DNA of 64,000 nucleotides from DASQFQ01 sp963730115 (GTDB lineage: Bacteria > Actinomycetota > Thermoleophilia > Solirubrobacterales > Solirubrobacteraceae), in NCBI GenBank assembly GCA_963730115.1, contig CAVSQM010000004.1:248001-312000 (forward strand). The letters are read 5' to 3'. The notes beneath the pieces were generated by a model, which made no database searches, was not told the DNA's origin, and saw only the letters and a list, made by a program, of their open reading frames with translations. The position numbers and the translations under genes were made by a program. Shown piece by piece: positions 53,628 through 63,986 of the stretch (position 1 is its first letter; each line of letters opens with the position of its first letter).

Positions 53628-54587
53628 CTAGCCCTCGGCCGTCTTCAGGTCGCCCTGGGCCTTGGTGAGCTGCTCCTGCGTCATCGGGACGATGTTGGCC
53701 GCCTTGGCGATGTCGGCCTGGTTGGCGATGATGAAGTCCATGAAGGCCTTCACCTCGGGCCGCGCGATGCCCTTTGCGCTGGGGTACATGAACAGCGGGC
53801 GCGAGAGCGGCTTGTAGGTGCCGTCCTGGATGGTCTCGGAGCTCGGCTTGACGCAGCTGGCCTCGTCCTCGCCGACGCCGACGAGGTTGAGCTTGTCCGC
53901 GTTCTGCTCGTAGTACGAGAAGCCGAAGTAGCCGAGGCCGCCGGCGTCGCCGGACACGCCGGTGACGAGCTGGTTGTCGTCCTCGGAGGCCTCGTAGTCC
54001 TCGCGGGTCACGCCCTCCTCGCCGTTGATCTCCGCGGTGAAGAAGTCGAAGGTGCCCGAGTCGGTGCCGGGCCCGTAGAGCGACAGCTCGGTGTCGGGCA
54101 GGGACGGGTCGACGTCCTTGAGCGACTTGATCTTGGAGCCCTTGTTCCAGACCTCCTTGAGCTGCGCGACGGTCAGGCAGTCGACCGCGAGATCCTTGTT
54201 CGTGGCGACGGCGATGCCGTCGTTGGCGATCTGGACCTCGTGGTACTTGACGCCGCCCTTCTCGCAGACCGGGACTTCCTCGTCGTCCTTGATGGGACGC
54301 GAGGCGTTGGAGATGTCGGTCTCGCCGGCGCAGAACTTCTCGAAGCCGCCGCCGGTGCCGGACTGGCCGACCGAGATCTTCACGTCCGGGTTCTCCTCGT
54401 TGAAGAGCTCGGCCGCCGCCTGTGCGAACGGGTAGACCGTCGAGGAGCCGTCGATGGAGATGCTGCCGCTCAGGTCTTCAGAGGACGAGCTACCGCTCGA
54501 GCCCGAGTCGTCGTCCTCGCCGCAGGCGACGACGCCGCCGACAAGCGCGAGACTGAGGAGCGCGATCAGAAGGTGATGGGTTCTCAT
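53628..54587 (-). CDS. pstS: Phosphate ABC transporter substrate-binding lipoprotein
   Basis: A 319-residue lipoprotein: signal peptide with lipobox VVAC (Cys at about 21), a Ser/Asp-rich linker, and a PstS fold (ISIDGSSTVYPFAQAAAELF, ISVGQSGTGGGFEKFCAGET, DISNASRPI, YGPGTDSGTFDFF). SGTGGGF and TDSGT contact phosphate. I use the ATG at 54587 (MRTHHLLIALLSL); the longer frame upstream is shadow. Three TGTGA repeats 47-74 bases upstream mark the likely PHO box. Confidence 0.95.
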   Translation of the reverse strand: MRTHHLLIALLSLALVGGVVACGEDDDSGSSGSSSSEDLSGSISIDGSSTVYPFAQAAAELFNEENPDVKISVGQSGTGGGFEKFCAGETDISNASRPIKDDEEVPVCEKGGVKYHEVQIANDGIAVATNKDLAVDCLTVAQLKEVWNKGSKIKSLKDVDPSLPDTELSLYGPGTDSGTFDFFTAEINGEEGVTREDYEASEDDNQLVTGVSGDAGGLGYFGFSYYEQNADKLNLVGVGEDEASCVKPSSETIQDGTYKPLSRPLFMYPSAKGIARPEVKAFMDFIIANQADIAKAANIVPMTQEQLTKAQGDLKTAEG

Positions 54588-54624
54588 AGATTTCGACACT
54601 CGCAGTGGTTGAGGGCCCAGCCTG

Positions 54625-54978
54625 TTACGGAGCTGTGGCCGCGTTGTGAAAAGCATGTGAACGCTCGGCCTCGAGCCGGTAGCCGAAGCCGAAGTGCGTG
54701 TGGATGTACTGCCAGCCCGGCAGCGCGTCGCCGAGCTTCACGCGCAGCTTGTGGATGTAGACGTCGACCGAGCGATCGTCCGCGCGCAGCGGCCCGCCCC
54801 ACACCGTCTCGTAGAGCTCTTCGCGCGGGACGATCCGGCCCTGGCGGCGAGCCAGGGCCTCCAGCAGCTCGAGCTCACGGAGCGACAGCGCGAGGGTGCG
54901 GCCCGCCGCCACGGCCTGTCGCTCGGCGGACCAGATCTCCAGCGGGCCGATGGACAGGACGCCGTCTTGGGTACTCAT
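54625..54978 (-). CDS. Stand-alone PhoB-type winged-helix protein without a receiver domain
   Basis: A protein of 117 residues that is only an OmpR/PhoB DNA-binding domain: LALSLRELELLEALARRQGR, VPREELYETVWGGPLRADDR, SVDVYIHKLRVKLGDALPGW, YIHTHFGFGYRLEAE. It aligns closely with the output domain of the full-length regulator at 49251 (both have IHTHFG(I/F)GYR). It lacks a phosphorylation site, so it may compete with, or assist, the phosphorylated regulator. The PHO repeats of pstS lie inside its last codons, and three more lie just upstream of its start, so it is probably in the regulon itself. Confidence 0.85.
   Translation of the reverse strand: MSTQDGVLSIGPLEIWSAERQAVAAGRTLALSLRELELLEALARRQGRIVPREELYETVWGGPLRADDRSVDVYIHKLRVKLGDALPGWQYIHTHFGFGYRLEAERSHAFHNAATAP
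54634..54661 (-). promoter_or_regulatory. PHO box of pstS, three repeats at 11-bp pitch
   Basis: TGTGGC (54634), TGTGAA (54645) and TGTGAA (54656), given on the + strand, are spaced exactly 11 bp. They overlap the 3' end of the upstream winged-helix gene. Confidence 0.65.
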
Positions 54979-55024
54979 GGCCTCCGAGAGTGGTCGGAGC
55001 GCGACGGCCCTCGGTTACCGGCTC

Positions 55025-55052
55025 GTGAACCGCTCGTGAACAGGTTGTGAAC
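55025..55052 (+). promoter_or_regulatory. PHO box between the winged-helix gene and the DUF47 gene
   Basis: GTGAAC occurs three times at 55025, 55036 and 55047, exactly 11 bp apart. This is the clearest example of the motif. It lies between divergent genes and could serve both; a -10-like TAGCTT (55080-55085) follows toward the DUF47 gene. Confidence 0.75.
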
Positions 55053-55079
55053 GCGACCCCGATCGACGCGTTACGCGCG

Positions 55080-55085
55080 TAGCTT
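55080..55085 (+). promoter_or_regulatory. Putative -10 element of the DUF47 gene
   Basis: TAGCTT ends six bases before the ATG at 55092; the PHO repeats lie 28-55 bases upstream of it, where an activator would bind. Confidence 0.55.
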
Positions 55086-55091
55086 GGACTC

Positions 55092-55706
55092 ATGCCACGG
55101 CGCCCCGATCCCCGTCTGCTCGAGCTGTTCGCCGAGTCGGGGCGCAACGTGCACCGGACCGCGCAGCTCCTCCGCGACCTGTTGAACGACTACCCGGAGT
55201 CGAACGGGATCGGCGCCGAGATCGTCGAGTGCGAGCACGAGGGCGACCGCATCGCCCACGACATCCTCCACCACGCGGCGCAGCAGAGCGCGCGCCGGGC
55301 TTCGCCCGAGCCGGCCGACGTCCACGCGCTCACCGGCGCCCTCGACGACATCGTCGACTTCTCCGAGGAGGCCGCCGATCAGCTGCGGCGCTACGGCGTC
55401 GAGGCGTCGATGGAGCCGGCGCTCGAGATCGCCGACGTGCTCGTGCGCGCGACCGAGGAGGTCGTGGCCGCGCTGCGCGGGCTGCACGACGGCGTCGACG
55501 GCGCGGCGCACCGCGTCGAGATCCACCGGCTCGAGAACGAGGCCGACACCCTCGTCCGGGAGGCGGTCGCGTCGCTGTTCGTCAACGGCATCGACCCGAT
55601 GGTCGTGATCCGCTGGAAGGACATCTTCGAGTCGCTCGAGGCCGCCGTCGACGCCTGCGAGACGGCGGCCAACGTGCTCGAGGGCATCGCCATCAAGCCG
55701 CGGTAG
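55092..55706 (+). CDS. DUF47/PhoU-like phosphate transport regulator
   Basis: A 204-residue all-helical protein of the DUF47 family (LFAESGRNVHRTAQLLRDLL, ECEHEGDRIAHDILHHAAQQ, VHALTGALDDIVDFSEEAAD, RLENEADTLVREAVASLFVN, VVIRWKDIFESLEAAVDACE), related to PhoU. These usually accompany a Pit low-affinity phosphate transporter. Here no pit gene follows before the next convergent gene, so it is an orphan. The strong PHO repeats upstream suggest induction or repression by phosphate status. Confidence 0.88.
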   Translation: MPRRPDPRLLELFAESGRNVHRTAQLLRDLLNDYPESNGIGAEIVECEHEGDRIAHDILHHAAQQSARRASPEPADVHALTGALDDIVDFSEEAADQLRRYGVEASMEPALEIADVLVRATEEVVAALRGLHDGVDGAAHRVEIHRLENEADTLVREAVASLFVNGIDPMVVIRWKDIFESLEAAVDACETAANVLEGIAIKPR

Positions 55707-55773
55707 CGGCTTGTTCACACCGGCCGCCGCGGCCGCGGCGATCCTTGCCTGGCGAGGCCCCTCCTCTCCACAC

Positions 55774-55809
55774 GCGGCGGCCGTGGTGCTCCCCGCCCAC
55801 GACCGCCGC
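55774..55809. terminator. Hairpin between convergent DUF47 and PhoX genes
   Basis: GCGGCGG-CCGTGG (55774-55786) pairs with CCACG-A-CCGCCGC (55797-55809) with one bulge, in the 123-base convergent gap. It could terminate transcription from either side. Confidence 0.5.
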
Positions 55810-55829
55810 GTGGCCTCGCTGTCTTCAGC

Positions 55830-57275
55830 TCACAGCGGACCGCGCCGCCACGGCCCGGTGATCGCGCAGGTCATGCCCTCGTCGCGGTGGTCCTCCGGCG
55901 TGCCGGTGGAGTCGCCATAGAGGTTCACGAACAGCGTCCGCCCGTCGGGGCTGAAGCACACGCCGGCGAGCTCGCCCTCGCTCAGGACGTTCTGCGCGAA
56001 CGTGAACGCCTCGCCCCGCCGCGAGATGCCGATCAGGCGGTTGGTGTGCTCGCCGTCCGCCTCCGAGGCGTCGTCCTCGGCGGCCAGCAACCCGCCGCGC
56101 GGGGTGACCGTCAGGTTGTCCGGCGAGTCCATGACCTCGCCGCCGGGCGACTCGTAGTGCAGGACGAGCTTGCGCTCGCGCTGGCGGTACTCCCAGATCT
56201 GCCCGTAGCCCTCGACGTAGTCGTCGGTGTTCTTGTCGCCGCTCTTGGCGTCGCCGCCGCTGGTGGAGACGAAGAAGATGCTGTCGCCGGCGGCCCAGCA
56301 GCCCTCGAGGCGGTTGAACTTGCACGCGCCGCCGCGCCAGCCCTGCTGGAAGACGCCACGCTCGTCGTCCTCGCTCGTGTACTCGGGGTCCGGGTCGGGG
56401 ATGTCGATCCACGTCACCCGCAGCGGCTTTCCGCGCTGCTGGCCTTCGCGCGCGTCGTAGTGCGGCGAGCCCTTGATGCCGAGGATCTGCAGCCGCCCGC
56501 CCTTGGCAAGGTGGCGCTTGTCGCGGGGGATGAAGCGGTAGAAGCCCGCACCGCGGCCCGAGCCCGGGTCCTCCGTCTCGTAGACGACCCCCGTGCGATC
56601 GTCGGTGGCCAGCGCCTCGTGCATGAAGCGCCCCATCGCCTTCAACGGCCGCGAGGCGCTGTCGTTCGGCCCGCGGTCCAGCGGGACCTCGAACACGTAG
56701 CCGTGACGCTTGTCGAAGCCGTTGAAGTTCGGCCCCCAGACGATCTCCTCGCCGGTCAGCCAGCTCCGGCGGTGCAGCGAGTAGCCGCCCGCGCAGTTCA
56801 CGTGACTGCCCGACAGCGAGACGTAGTCGCGGACGAGCTCGCGGGTGTGCGGGTCGTAGTCGAGCGTCGTGGTGCCACCGCCCGCGCTCGCGTCGTAGGT
56901 GCGGGGGTCGTGCGGCACGCTGCCCTTGTCGGCGGGATTGCGGTCCTCGTGGTTGCGGATCAGCCGCACGGTGCGGTGCGGCCCCCGGAACGCGGCCATG
57001 CCGTCGAGCGCCAGCGGCGTCTGGTTGCCGTCGGACATCTGCGAGGCGATGTGCCCGAAGGTCACGTACGAGAAGCCGGCGGGCAGGGCCAGCACCTCGA
57101 TGCCGCGCTGATCGGCCACCGGCGACAGCTCGCCGTAGGAGCCGTGGTCGTGGCGCTCCTTGTCCGCCAGCGCGCTGCGATGCGCCAGCCGCTCGAGCGC
57201 CACCGCGCTGAGCGCGCCGCCGCCGGTGGCCGCGATCCCGCGCGCGATGAACGCGCGCCGATCCATCAATGACAT
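55830..57275 (-). CDS. PhoX-family (DUF839) secreted phosphatase, Tat signal
   Basis: The 481-residue protein starts with a twin-arginine signal (MDRRAFIARGIAATGGGALS) and has PhoX/DUF839 beta-propeller features: MAAFRGPHRTVRLIRNHEDR (metal-binding NHE), GGTTTLDYDPHTRELV, SGSHVNCAGGYSL, CKFNRLEGCWAAGD and EGYGQIWEYRQRERKLVLHY. PhoX enzymes are calcium/iron-dependent monoesterases exported by Tat under phosphate starvation. Two TGTGAA hexamers 11 bp apart lie 30-46 bases upstream of the start, consistent with PHO control. Start at ATG 57275 or 57266; GGGGGA precedes the first. Confidence 0.87.
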   Translation of the reverse strand: MSLMDRRAFIARGIAATGGGALSAVALERLAHRSALADKERHDHGSYGELSPVADQRGIEVLALPAGFSYVTFGHIASQMSDGNQTPLALDGMAAFRGPHRTVRLIRNHEDRNPADKGSVPHDPRTYDASAGGGTTTLDYDPHTRELVRDYVSLSGSHVNCAGGYSLHRRSWLTGEEIVWGPNFNGFDKRHGYVFEVPLDRGPNDSASRPLKAMGRFMHEALATDDRTGVVYETEDPGSGRGAGFYRFIPRDKRHLAKGGRLQILGIKGSPHYDAREGQQRGKPLRVTWIDIPDPDPEYTSEDDERGVFQQGWRGGACKFNRLEGCWAAGDSIFFVSTSGGDAKSGDKNTDDYVEGYGQIWEYRQRERKLVLHYESPGGEVMDSPDNLTVTPRGGLLAAEDDASEADGEHTNRLIGISRRGEAFTFAQNVLSEGELAGVCFSPDGRTLFVNLYGDSTGTPEDHRDEGMTCAITGPWRRGPL

Positions 57276-57304
57276 CCGGATTCTTCCCCCTGACGTTCCG
57301 GAAA

Positions 57305-57321
57305 TGTGAAAGCGATGTGAA
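57305..57321 (-). promoter_or_regulatory. PHO box of the PhoX gene
   Basis: TGTGAA at 57305-57310 and TGTGAA at 57316-57321 (on the + strand) are 11 bp apart, identical to the core of the pstS repeats. Confidence 0.65.
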
Positions 57322-57326
57322 GGCTC

Positions 57327-59201
<1,875 letters not shown>

Positions 59202-59237
59202 GCGATCAGGCTAGCCCGAGCTATACACTCGGATCAG
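59202..59237. promoter_or_regulatory. 36-base bidirectional leaderless promoter region
   Basis: On the minus strand TAGCCT (59213-59208) ends six bases before the ABC-F start; on the + strand TATACACT (59222-59229) ends eight bases before the ATG at 59238. The two -10 elements are back to back, so each -35 region overlaps the other gene's -10 or coding DNA. Confidence 0.6.
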
Positions 59238-59516
59238 ATGCGCCGCGCGCTCCACACGCTGCTCCTGACCGCGCTCCTGCTCGCCCTCACCGCGCCGGTC
59301 GCGATGGCCGCCGAGGGTCATGACGGCGGCGAGGGCTGGTACGGCGAGACGTCGGACAAGGTCGTCACCAACGCGGGCTTCATCATCATCGCCGCGTTCC
59401 CCGCGCTGATCTTCGTGCTGAGCATGATCATGTGGGTGCTCGACCGCCGCAAGGACGCGCGCAAGCAGGCCGCCAAGGCCCGCAGCGCCCGTGCCGACAT
59501 GCGCGGCGGCTGGTAG
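59238..59516 (+). CDS. Small membrane protein
   Basis: A 92-residue protein: signal peptide (MRRALHTLLLTALLLALTAPVAMA), a short external segment (EGHDGGEGWYGETSDKVVTN), one transmembrane helix (AGFIIIAAFPALIFVLSMIMWVL) and a basic cytoplasmic tail (DRRKDARKQAAKARSARADM). Clear leaderless promoter upstream. No family recognised; the conserved-looking GWYGETSDK segment could be a contact site. It ends five bases before the enoyl-CoA hydratase gene. Confidence 0.8.
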   Translation: MRRALHTLLLTALLLALTAPVAMAAEGHDGGEGWYGETSDKVVTNAGFIIIAAFPALIFVLSMIMWVLDRRKDARKQAAKARSARADMRGGW

Positions 59517-59521
59517 TACCG

Positions 59522-60280
59522 CTGGTCCGTTATCAACGCTCCGGCGCCGCCGCCGTCGTCACCATCGACCGGCCGGAGCGGCGCAACGCGATCGACGGCG
59601 CGACCGCCGAGGCGCTCCACGACGCGTTCCGCGACTTCGTGGCCGACGACGGCGCCCGGGTGCTCGTCGTCACCGGCGCCGGCGAGGCGGCGTTCAGCGC
59701 CGGCGCCGACCTCAAGGCGATCGACACGCTCGGCCCGCGGCTCGACCTGCCCGAGGGGCCGCTCGGCTTCACGCGCCTGGCCTCGCCGAAGCCGACGATC
59801 GCCGCGATCTCCGGCTGGTGCCTGGCCGGCGGCTTCGAGCTCGCGCTGTGGTGCGACCTGCGGGTGGCGACGCCGAGCGCGCGCTTCGGCTTCACCGAGC
59901 GGCGCTTCGGCGTGCCGCTGATCGACGGCGGCACCCAGCGGCTGCCGCGGATCGTCGGCACCGGCCGCGCGCTCGACCTCGTGATCAGCGGCCGCGTGAT
60001 CGACGTCGAGGAGGCCGAGCGGTTCGGCCTCGTCACCGAGCGCGTGCCGGCCGGCGGGCACGTCGAGCGCGCGCTGGCGATGGCGGAGGCGATCGCCGCG
60101 TTCCCGCAGGACACGCTGCTGTCGGACCGCCGCGCGGTGCTCGAGGGCGCGGGGCTGCCGCTCGTGCAGGGGCTCGCGCTCGAGGCGCAGCTCGGGCGCG
60201 GCCGCCACGAGACGGCGGTGCAGGGCGCGGCACGCTTCGCGGGCGGCGAGGGCCGCGGCGCGAAGGGTGCCGGGATCTAG
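59522..60280 (+). CDS. Enoyl-CoA hydratase/isomerase family protein
   Basis: A crotonase-fold protein of about 252 residues: VVTIDRPERRNAIDGATAEA, FSAGADLKAIDTL (oxyanion hole and CoA loop), AISGWCLAGGFELALWCDLR, then FGFTERRFGVPLIDGGTQRL and LVISGRVIDVEEAERFGLV. In the second motif region the usual catalytic glutamate lies in the expected part of the fold, but hydratase versus isomerase cannot be decided. No ATG, GTG or TTG is in frame at the expected N-terminus; I use the CTG at 59522 (LVRYQRSGAAAVV), which may be a rare start, or a sequence error may hide the true codon. Confidence 0.82.
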   Translation: MVRYQRSGAAAVVTIDRPERRNAIDGATAEALHDAFRDFVADDGARVLVVTGAGEAAFSAGADLKAIDTLGPRLDLPEGPLGFTRLASPKPTIAAISGWCLAGGFELALWCDLRVATPSARFGFTERRFGVPLIDGGTQRLPRIVGTGRALDLVISGRVIDVEEAERFGLVTERVPAGGHVERALAMAEAIAAFPQDTLLSDRRAVLEGAGLPLVQGLALEAQLGRGRHETAVQGAARFAGGEGRGAKGAGI

Positions 60281-60316
60281 CGCAACTTCGCACGTCGCGC
60301 GGGTATTCGGGGTCTC

Positions 60317-61969
60317 GTGATCCGCAGACTGGTCCTCCTCATCCCGCTCTTCGTCGGCTTCGCGGCCGCCCCCGCCCATGCCGGCTCCTACTCCGTCTCG
60401 TTCTGCGGCGCCTACGGCAACCACTCCTGGGACGGCGTCGCCGCCACCGGCATCGCCCGCGACGAGTCCTGCGAGGGCAGCGATCCGATGGGCAACCGCG
60501 TCGGCAGTGGCGCGCGCGTGCCGCTCGGCGGCACCGGGACGACCACGTTCCGGGCCCCGAGCGGGATGACGATCGCCGACTTCTCGCTCACGCGACAGCT
60601 CACCTATCGCAACGGCGCGCCGGCCTCCGGCACCCGCCCCCTGTACGCGCTCTACAAGCTCGGCGGCACGGTCTTCGCCGGCGCCGGCCGTTACGACAAC
60701 AGCGTCCGCAACCGGCTCGCCACCCAGGGCAGCTGGTACGGCCACCCGGAGGCGAACGTGGTGGTGCCGAAGAGCACGGTCTCGCGCGCCAGCTTCCCGG
60801 CGCTCGCGGGCTACCGCGGCGACGCCACCTCGCTGCAGATCGCGGTCGGCTGCTTCAACGGCTCGGTCGACACCGCCTGCACGGTCGCCGCGGGCGGCGG
60901 CATCGCGCACCTGCTCTACGGCGCGCGCGTCGTCCTCAACGACCCGACGCTGCCGAGCGCCGGCATCGAGGCGTCCGGGCTGCTGTCCGGCGGCCCCCGC
61001 GCCGGCTCCGACGCGATCACCGTCGACGCCGTCGACAACGGCGGCATCCGGCGGGTCGAGATCGTCGACCTCAGCGGCGGCAGCGCCGTCGTCGGCGCCG
61101 AGGACTACGGCGCCGGCTCGCGCACCGACACCGGCGCGACCTGCTCGGCGCGCCTGGCCAAGCAGTGCCCGAACCTGCGCGACGAGACGGTGCGGCCGAC
61201 GAGCCTCGCCGCGGGCCGGCGCACGCTCAAGGTCCGGATCGTCGACGCGGGCGGCAACGTCCGCGAGTACGGCCCGTACGTGGTCGACGTCGCCACGCCC
61301 TCCAACCGCGGTCCGCTCAACGGCAGCGGCGCCACCGACGGCGGCAAGCTCAGCGCGCACTTCTCGGGCGGCTCCAAGGTGCGCAAGACCGTCCGCTACC
61401 GCCGCCGCGCGACCGTCACCGGCCGGCTGCTCAACTCCGCCGGCCGCCCCGTGTCGGGCGCCGCGCTCAAGGTCCTGACCCGCGACCGCCGGTCGGGCGC
61501 CCGCTTCGTCCAGCGCTGGACCGTCAAGACCAACGCCGAGGGCCTCTACCGGGTCAAGGTGCGCGCGGCCGCCTCGCGCCTCGTCCAGGTCGCGTGGGCG
61601 TCGCACATCCACGACCCGAGCCCGCAGGAGAGCGCGTACGTGACGCTCAACGCGCGCGCCTCCTCCTCGCTGCGCGCGACCCCGCGCGTGGTCGGCGTCG
61701 GCCGCACGCTGCGGCTGCGCGGCACCGTCCGCGGCGTCATCCCCGCGCGCGGCGTCCCGGTCATCTTCCAGGGCCGCAGCGGCAGCGGCGGCTACTCGAC
61801 CTTCGCCGACGGCCGCGCCAACCGCAAGGGCCGCTTCAGCGTCCGCTACCGCTTCCGCTCCGGCGCCTCGCGCGGCCGGAGCTTCACGTTCCGCGTGAAG
61901 CTGCGGGGCGACGCGCGCTTCCCGTACGCGCTCGGCTACTCCAAGCGGGTGCGAGTCAGGGTGCGCTGA
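60317..61969 (+). CDS. Large secreted protein with repeated beta domains
   Basis: A 550-residue protein with a signal peptide (to about residue 22, AHA-GSY). Residues 25-215 form one beta-rich domain with paired cysteines (SFCGAYGNHSW, ARDESCEGSD, GCFNGSVDTAC) that resembles lectin/concanavalin-like folds of related actinobacteria. A second domain (GIEASGLLSGGPRAGSDAIT, ARLAKQCPN) and an Ig-like region (RGPLNGSGATDGGKLSAHFS) follow. The C-terminal 190 residues are two very basic beta modules (VSGAALKVLTRDRRSGARFV, VRGVIPARGVPVIFQGRSGS), similar in style to the end of the protein at 20065. It is probably a surface or matrix protein. GTG start at 60317. Confidence 0.72.
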   Translation: MIRRLVLLIPLFVGFAAAPAHAGSYSVSFCGAYGNHSWDGVAATGIARDESCEGSDPMGNRVGSGARVPLGGTGTTTFRAPSGMTIADFSLTRQLTYRNGAPASGTRPLYALYKLGGTVFAGAGRYDNSVRNRLATQGSWYGHPEANVVVPKSTVSRASFPALAGYRGDATSLQIAVGCFNGSVDTACTVAAGGGIAHLLYGARVVLNDPTLPSAGIEASGLLSGGPRAGSDAITVDAVDNGGIRRVEIVDLSGGSAVVGAEDYGAGSRTDTGATCSARLAKQCPNLRDETVRPTSLAAGRRTLKVRIVDAGGNVREYGPYVVDVATPSNRGPLNGSGATDGGKLSAHFSGGSKVRKTVRYRRRATVTGRLLNSAGRPVSGAALKVLTRDRRSGARFVQRWTVKTNAEGLYRVKVRAAASRLVQVAWASHIHDPSPQESAYVTLNARASSSLRATPRVVGVGRTLRLRGTVRGVIPARGVPVIFQGRSGSGGYSTFADGRANRKGRFSVRYRFRSGASRGRSFTFRVKLRGDARFPYALGYSKRVRVRVR

Positions 61970-61977
61970 GCGAAAGG

Positions 61978-61983
61978 TAGGGT
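61978..61983 (+). promoter_or_regulatory. Putative -10 element of the acyl-CoA reductase gene
   Basis: TAGGGT ends six bases before the ATG at 61990, fitting the leaderless pattern. Confidence 0.45.
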
Positions 61984-61989
61984 CCCGGC

Positions 61990-63975
61990 ATGAGCTACTT
62001 CGTGACCGGGGCAACCGGCTTCATCGGCCGTCATCTCGTCGAGCGGCTGCTCGAGCGCGAAGGCGACATCTACGTCCTGGTCCGCGAGGGCTCGGAGGAC
62101 AAGCTCGAGCGGCTGCGCGAGGCCGCCGGCGACCGCGCGGACCGGCTGAAGCCGGTCAAGGGCGACCTCTCCGAGCCGGGCCTCGGCGTCTCCGCCGAGG
62201 ACAAGCAGGCGCTCCAGGGCGTCGACCACTTCTTCCACCTCGCCGCGATCTACGACATGACCGCCGACGAGGAGCACAACCGGCGCTCCAACGTCCTCGG
62301 CACCCAGAACGCGGTCGACCTCGCGAACGAGCTCGGCGCGAAGCGCTTCCACCACGTCTCCTCGATCGCGGTCGCCGGCCTCTACGAGGGGCACTTCACC
62401 GAGGACGACTTCGACGTCGGCCAGAAGCTCGTCCACCCCTACCACCGCACCAAGTACGAGGCCGAGAAGCTCGTGCGGGAGCGGGTCCGTGGGCCGTGGC
62501 GCGTCTACCGCCCCGCGATCGTCGTCGGCGACTCCAGGACCGGCGAGATGGACAAGATCGACGGCCCGTACTACTTCTTCAAGGCGATCCAGAAGGTCCG
62601 GAACACGCTGCCGCCGTGGTTCCCGCTCATCGGGCTCGAGGTCGGCAAGACCAACATCGTGCCGGTCGACTACGTGGCCGCCGCGATGGACCACATCGCC
62701 CATGCCGACGGGCTCGACGGCCAGGCCTTTCACCTCGTCAACCCGAAGATGCAGGCCGCCGGCGACGTCATGAACACGTTCGCGCGCGCCGGGCACGCCC
62801 CGCAGATGGTCGTGCGGGTCGACAAGAAGATGACGGACATGCTCCCGAAGGGGGTGCTGTCCTACGCGATGAAGCTGCCGGCGCTCAAGGACGTCCGGCG
62901 CTCGCTGCTCGCGGACCTCGGCGTGCCGGACTCGGTGATCGAGTACATCGGGCTGACCGCGTCGTTCGACGCCCGCGACACCCGGCGCGCGCTCGAGGGC
63001 TCGGGGATCGAGCTGCCGCCGCTGGCGAGCTACGCCGACAAGCTGTGGGACTACTGGGAGCGCAACCTCGACCCCGACCTCTTCAAGGACCGCTCGTTCG
63101 AGGGCGCCGTCAACGGCAAGACGGTGATCATCACCGGCGCGTCGAGCGGCATCGGCCTGGCGGCCGCGCACAAGATCGCCGCGGCGGGCGGGATCCCGCT
63201 GCTGGTGGCGCGCTCGGAGGACAAGCTGCTCGCGGCCAAGGCCGAGATCGAGCGCAACGGCGGCACCGCCTACGCGTACACCGCCGACCTCTCCGACTAC
63301 GACTCGATCGACGCCCTGGTCGAGAAGATCTTCTCCGAGCACGCCTCGATCGACATGCTCGTCAACAACGCGGGCCGCTCGATCCGGCGCTCGGTGGCCT
63401 ACTCCTACGACCGCTTCCACGACTACGAGCGAACGGTCAAACTGAACTACCTGGGGACGATCAAGCTGATCCTCGGGGTGCTGCCGCACATGCGCGAGAA
63501 GAAGGCCGGCCACATCGTCAACGTGTCCTCGATCGGCGTGCAGACGAACCCGCCGCGCTTCTCAGCGTATGTCGCGTCGAAGGCCGCGCTCGACGCCTTC
63601 ACCCGCGTGGTCTCGACCGAGACGATCGGCGACAACGTGACGTTCACCACCATCCACATGCCGCTGGTGCGGACGCCGATGATCGCTCCGACCAAGATCT
63701 ACGATTCGTTCCCGACGATCTCGCCCGACGAGGCCGCCGACCTGATCTGCGAGGCGATCCGCGCGAAGCCGAAGCAGATCAACACCCGCCTGGGCACGTT
63801 CGGCGAGGTGCTCTACGCGCTCGCGCCGAAGGCGGTCGACCAGATCCTGCACATGGCCTACAAGGTGTTCCCGGAATCGACCAAGAAGAAGGAGGGCGAC
63901 GAAAGCGGCCCCGAAGAGCGCGCCAGCGGCGAGGCGATGGCCCTCGCGCACCTCATGAAGGGCGTGCATTGGTAG
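61990..63975 (+). CDS. Two-domain fatty acyl-CoA reductase (alcohol-forming type)
   Basis: A 661-residue fusion of two SDR domains. The N-terminal extended SDR has YFVTGATGFIGRHLVERLL, FHHVSSIAVAGLYEG and the YHRTKYEAEKLV active site; it should reduce the aldehyde or acyl-CoA. A linker DYWERNLDPDLFKDRSF joins a classical SDR (VIITGASSGIGLAAAHKI, NNAGRSIRRS, SSIGVQTNPPRFSAYVASKA) ending in MPLVRTPMIAPTKIYDS. The length and these linker and end motifs match the Marinobacter-type reductase Maqu_2507 and mycobacterial AcrA1 as I remember them, which turn fatty acyl-CoA into fatty aldehyde or alcohol with NADPH. With the WS/DGAT at 14586 this would complete wax ester synthesis. Confidence 0.9.
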   Translation: MSYFVTGATGFIGRHLVERLLEREGDIYVLVREGSEDKLERLREAAGDRADRLKPVKGDLSEPGLGVSAEDKQALQGVDHFFHLAAIYDMTADEEHNRRSNVLGTQNAVDLANELGAKRFHHVSSIAVAGLYEGHFTEDDFDVGQKLVHPYHRTKYEAEKLVRERVRGPWRVYRPAIVVGDSRTGEMDKIDGPYYFFKAIQKVRNTLPPWFPLIGLEVGKTNIVPVDYVAAAMDHIAHADGLDGQAFHLVNPKMQAAGDVMNTFARAGHAPQMVVRVDKKMTDMLPKGVLSYAMKLPALKDVRRSLLADLGVPDSVIEYIGLTASFDARDTRRALEGSGIELPPLASYADKLWDYWERNLDPDLFKDRSFEGAVNGKTVIITGASSGIGLAAAHKIAAAGGIPLLVARSEDKLLAAKAEIERNGGTAYAYTADLSDYDSIDALVEKIFSEHASIDMLVNNAGRSIRRSVAYSYDRFHDYERTVKLNYLGTIKLILGVLPHMREKKAGHIVNVSSIGVQTNPPRFSAYVASKAALDAFTRVVSTETIGDNVTFTTIHMPLVRTPMIAPTKIYDSFPTISPDEAADLICEAIRAKPKQINTRLGTFGEVLYALAPKAVDQILHMAYKVFPESTKKKEGDESGPEERASGEAMALAHLMKGVHW

Positions 63976-63986
63976 GGGAATACAGT

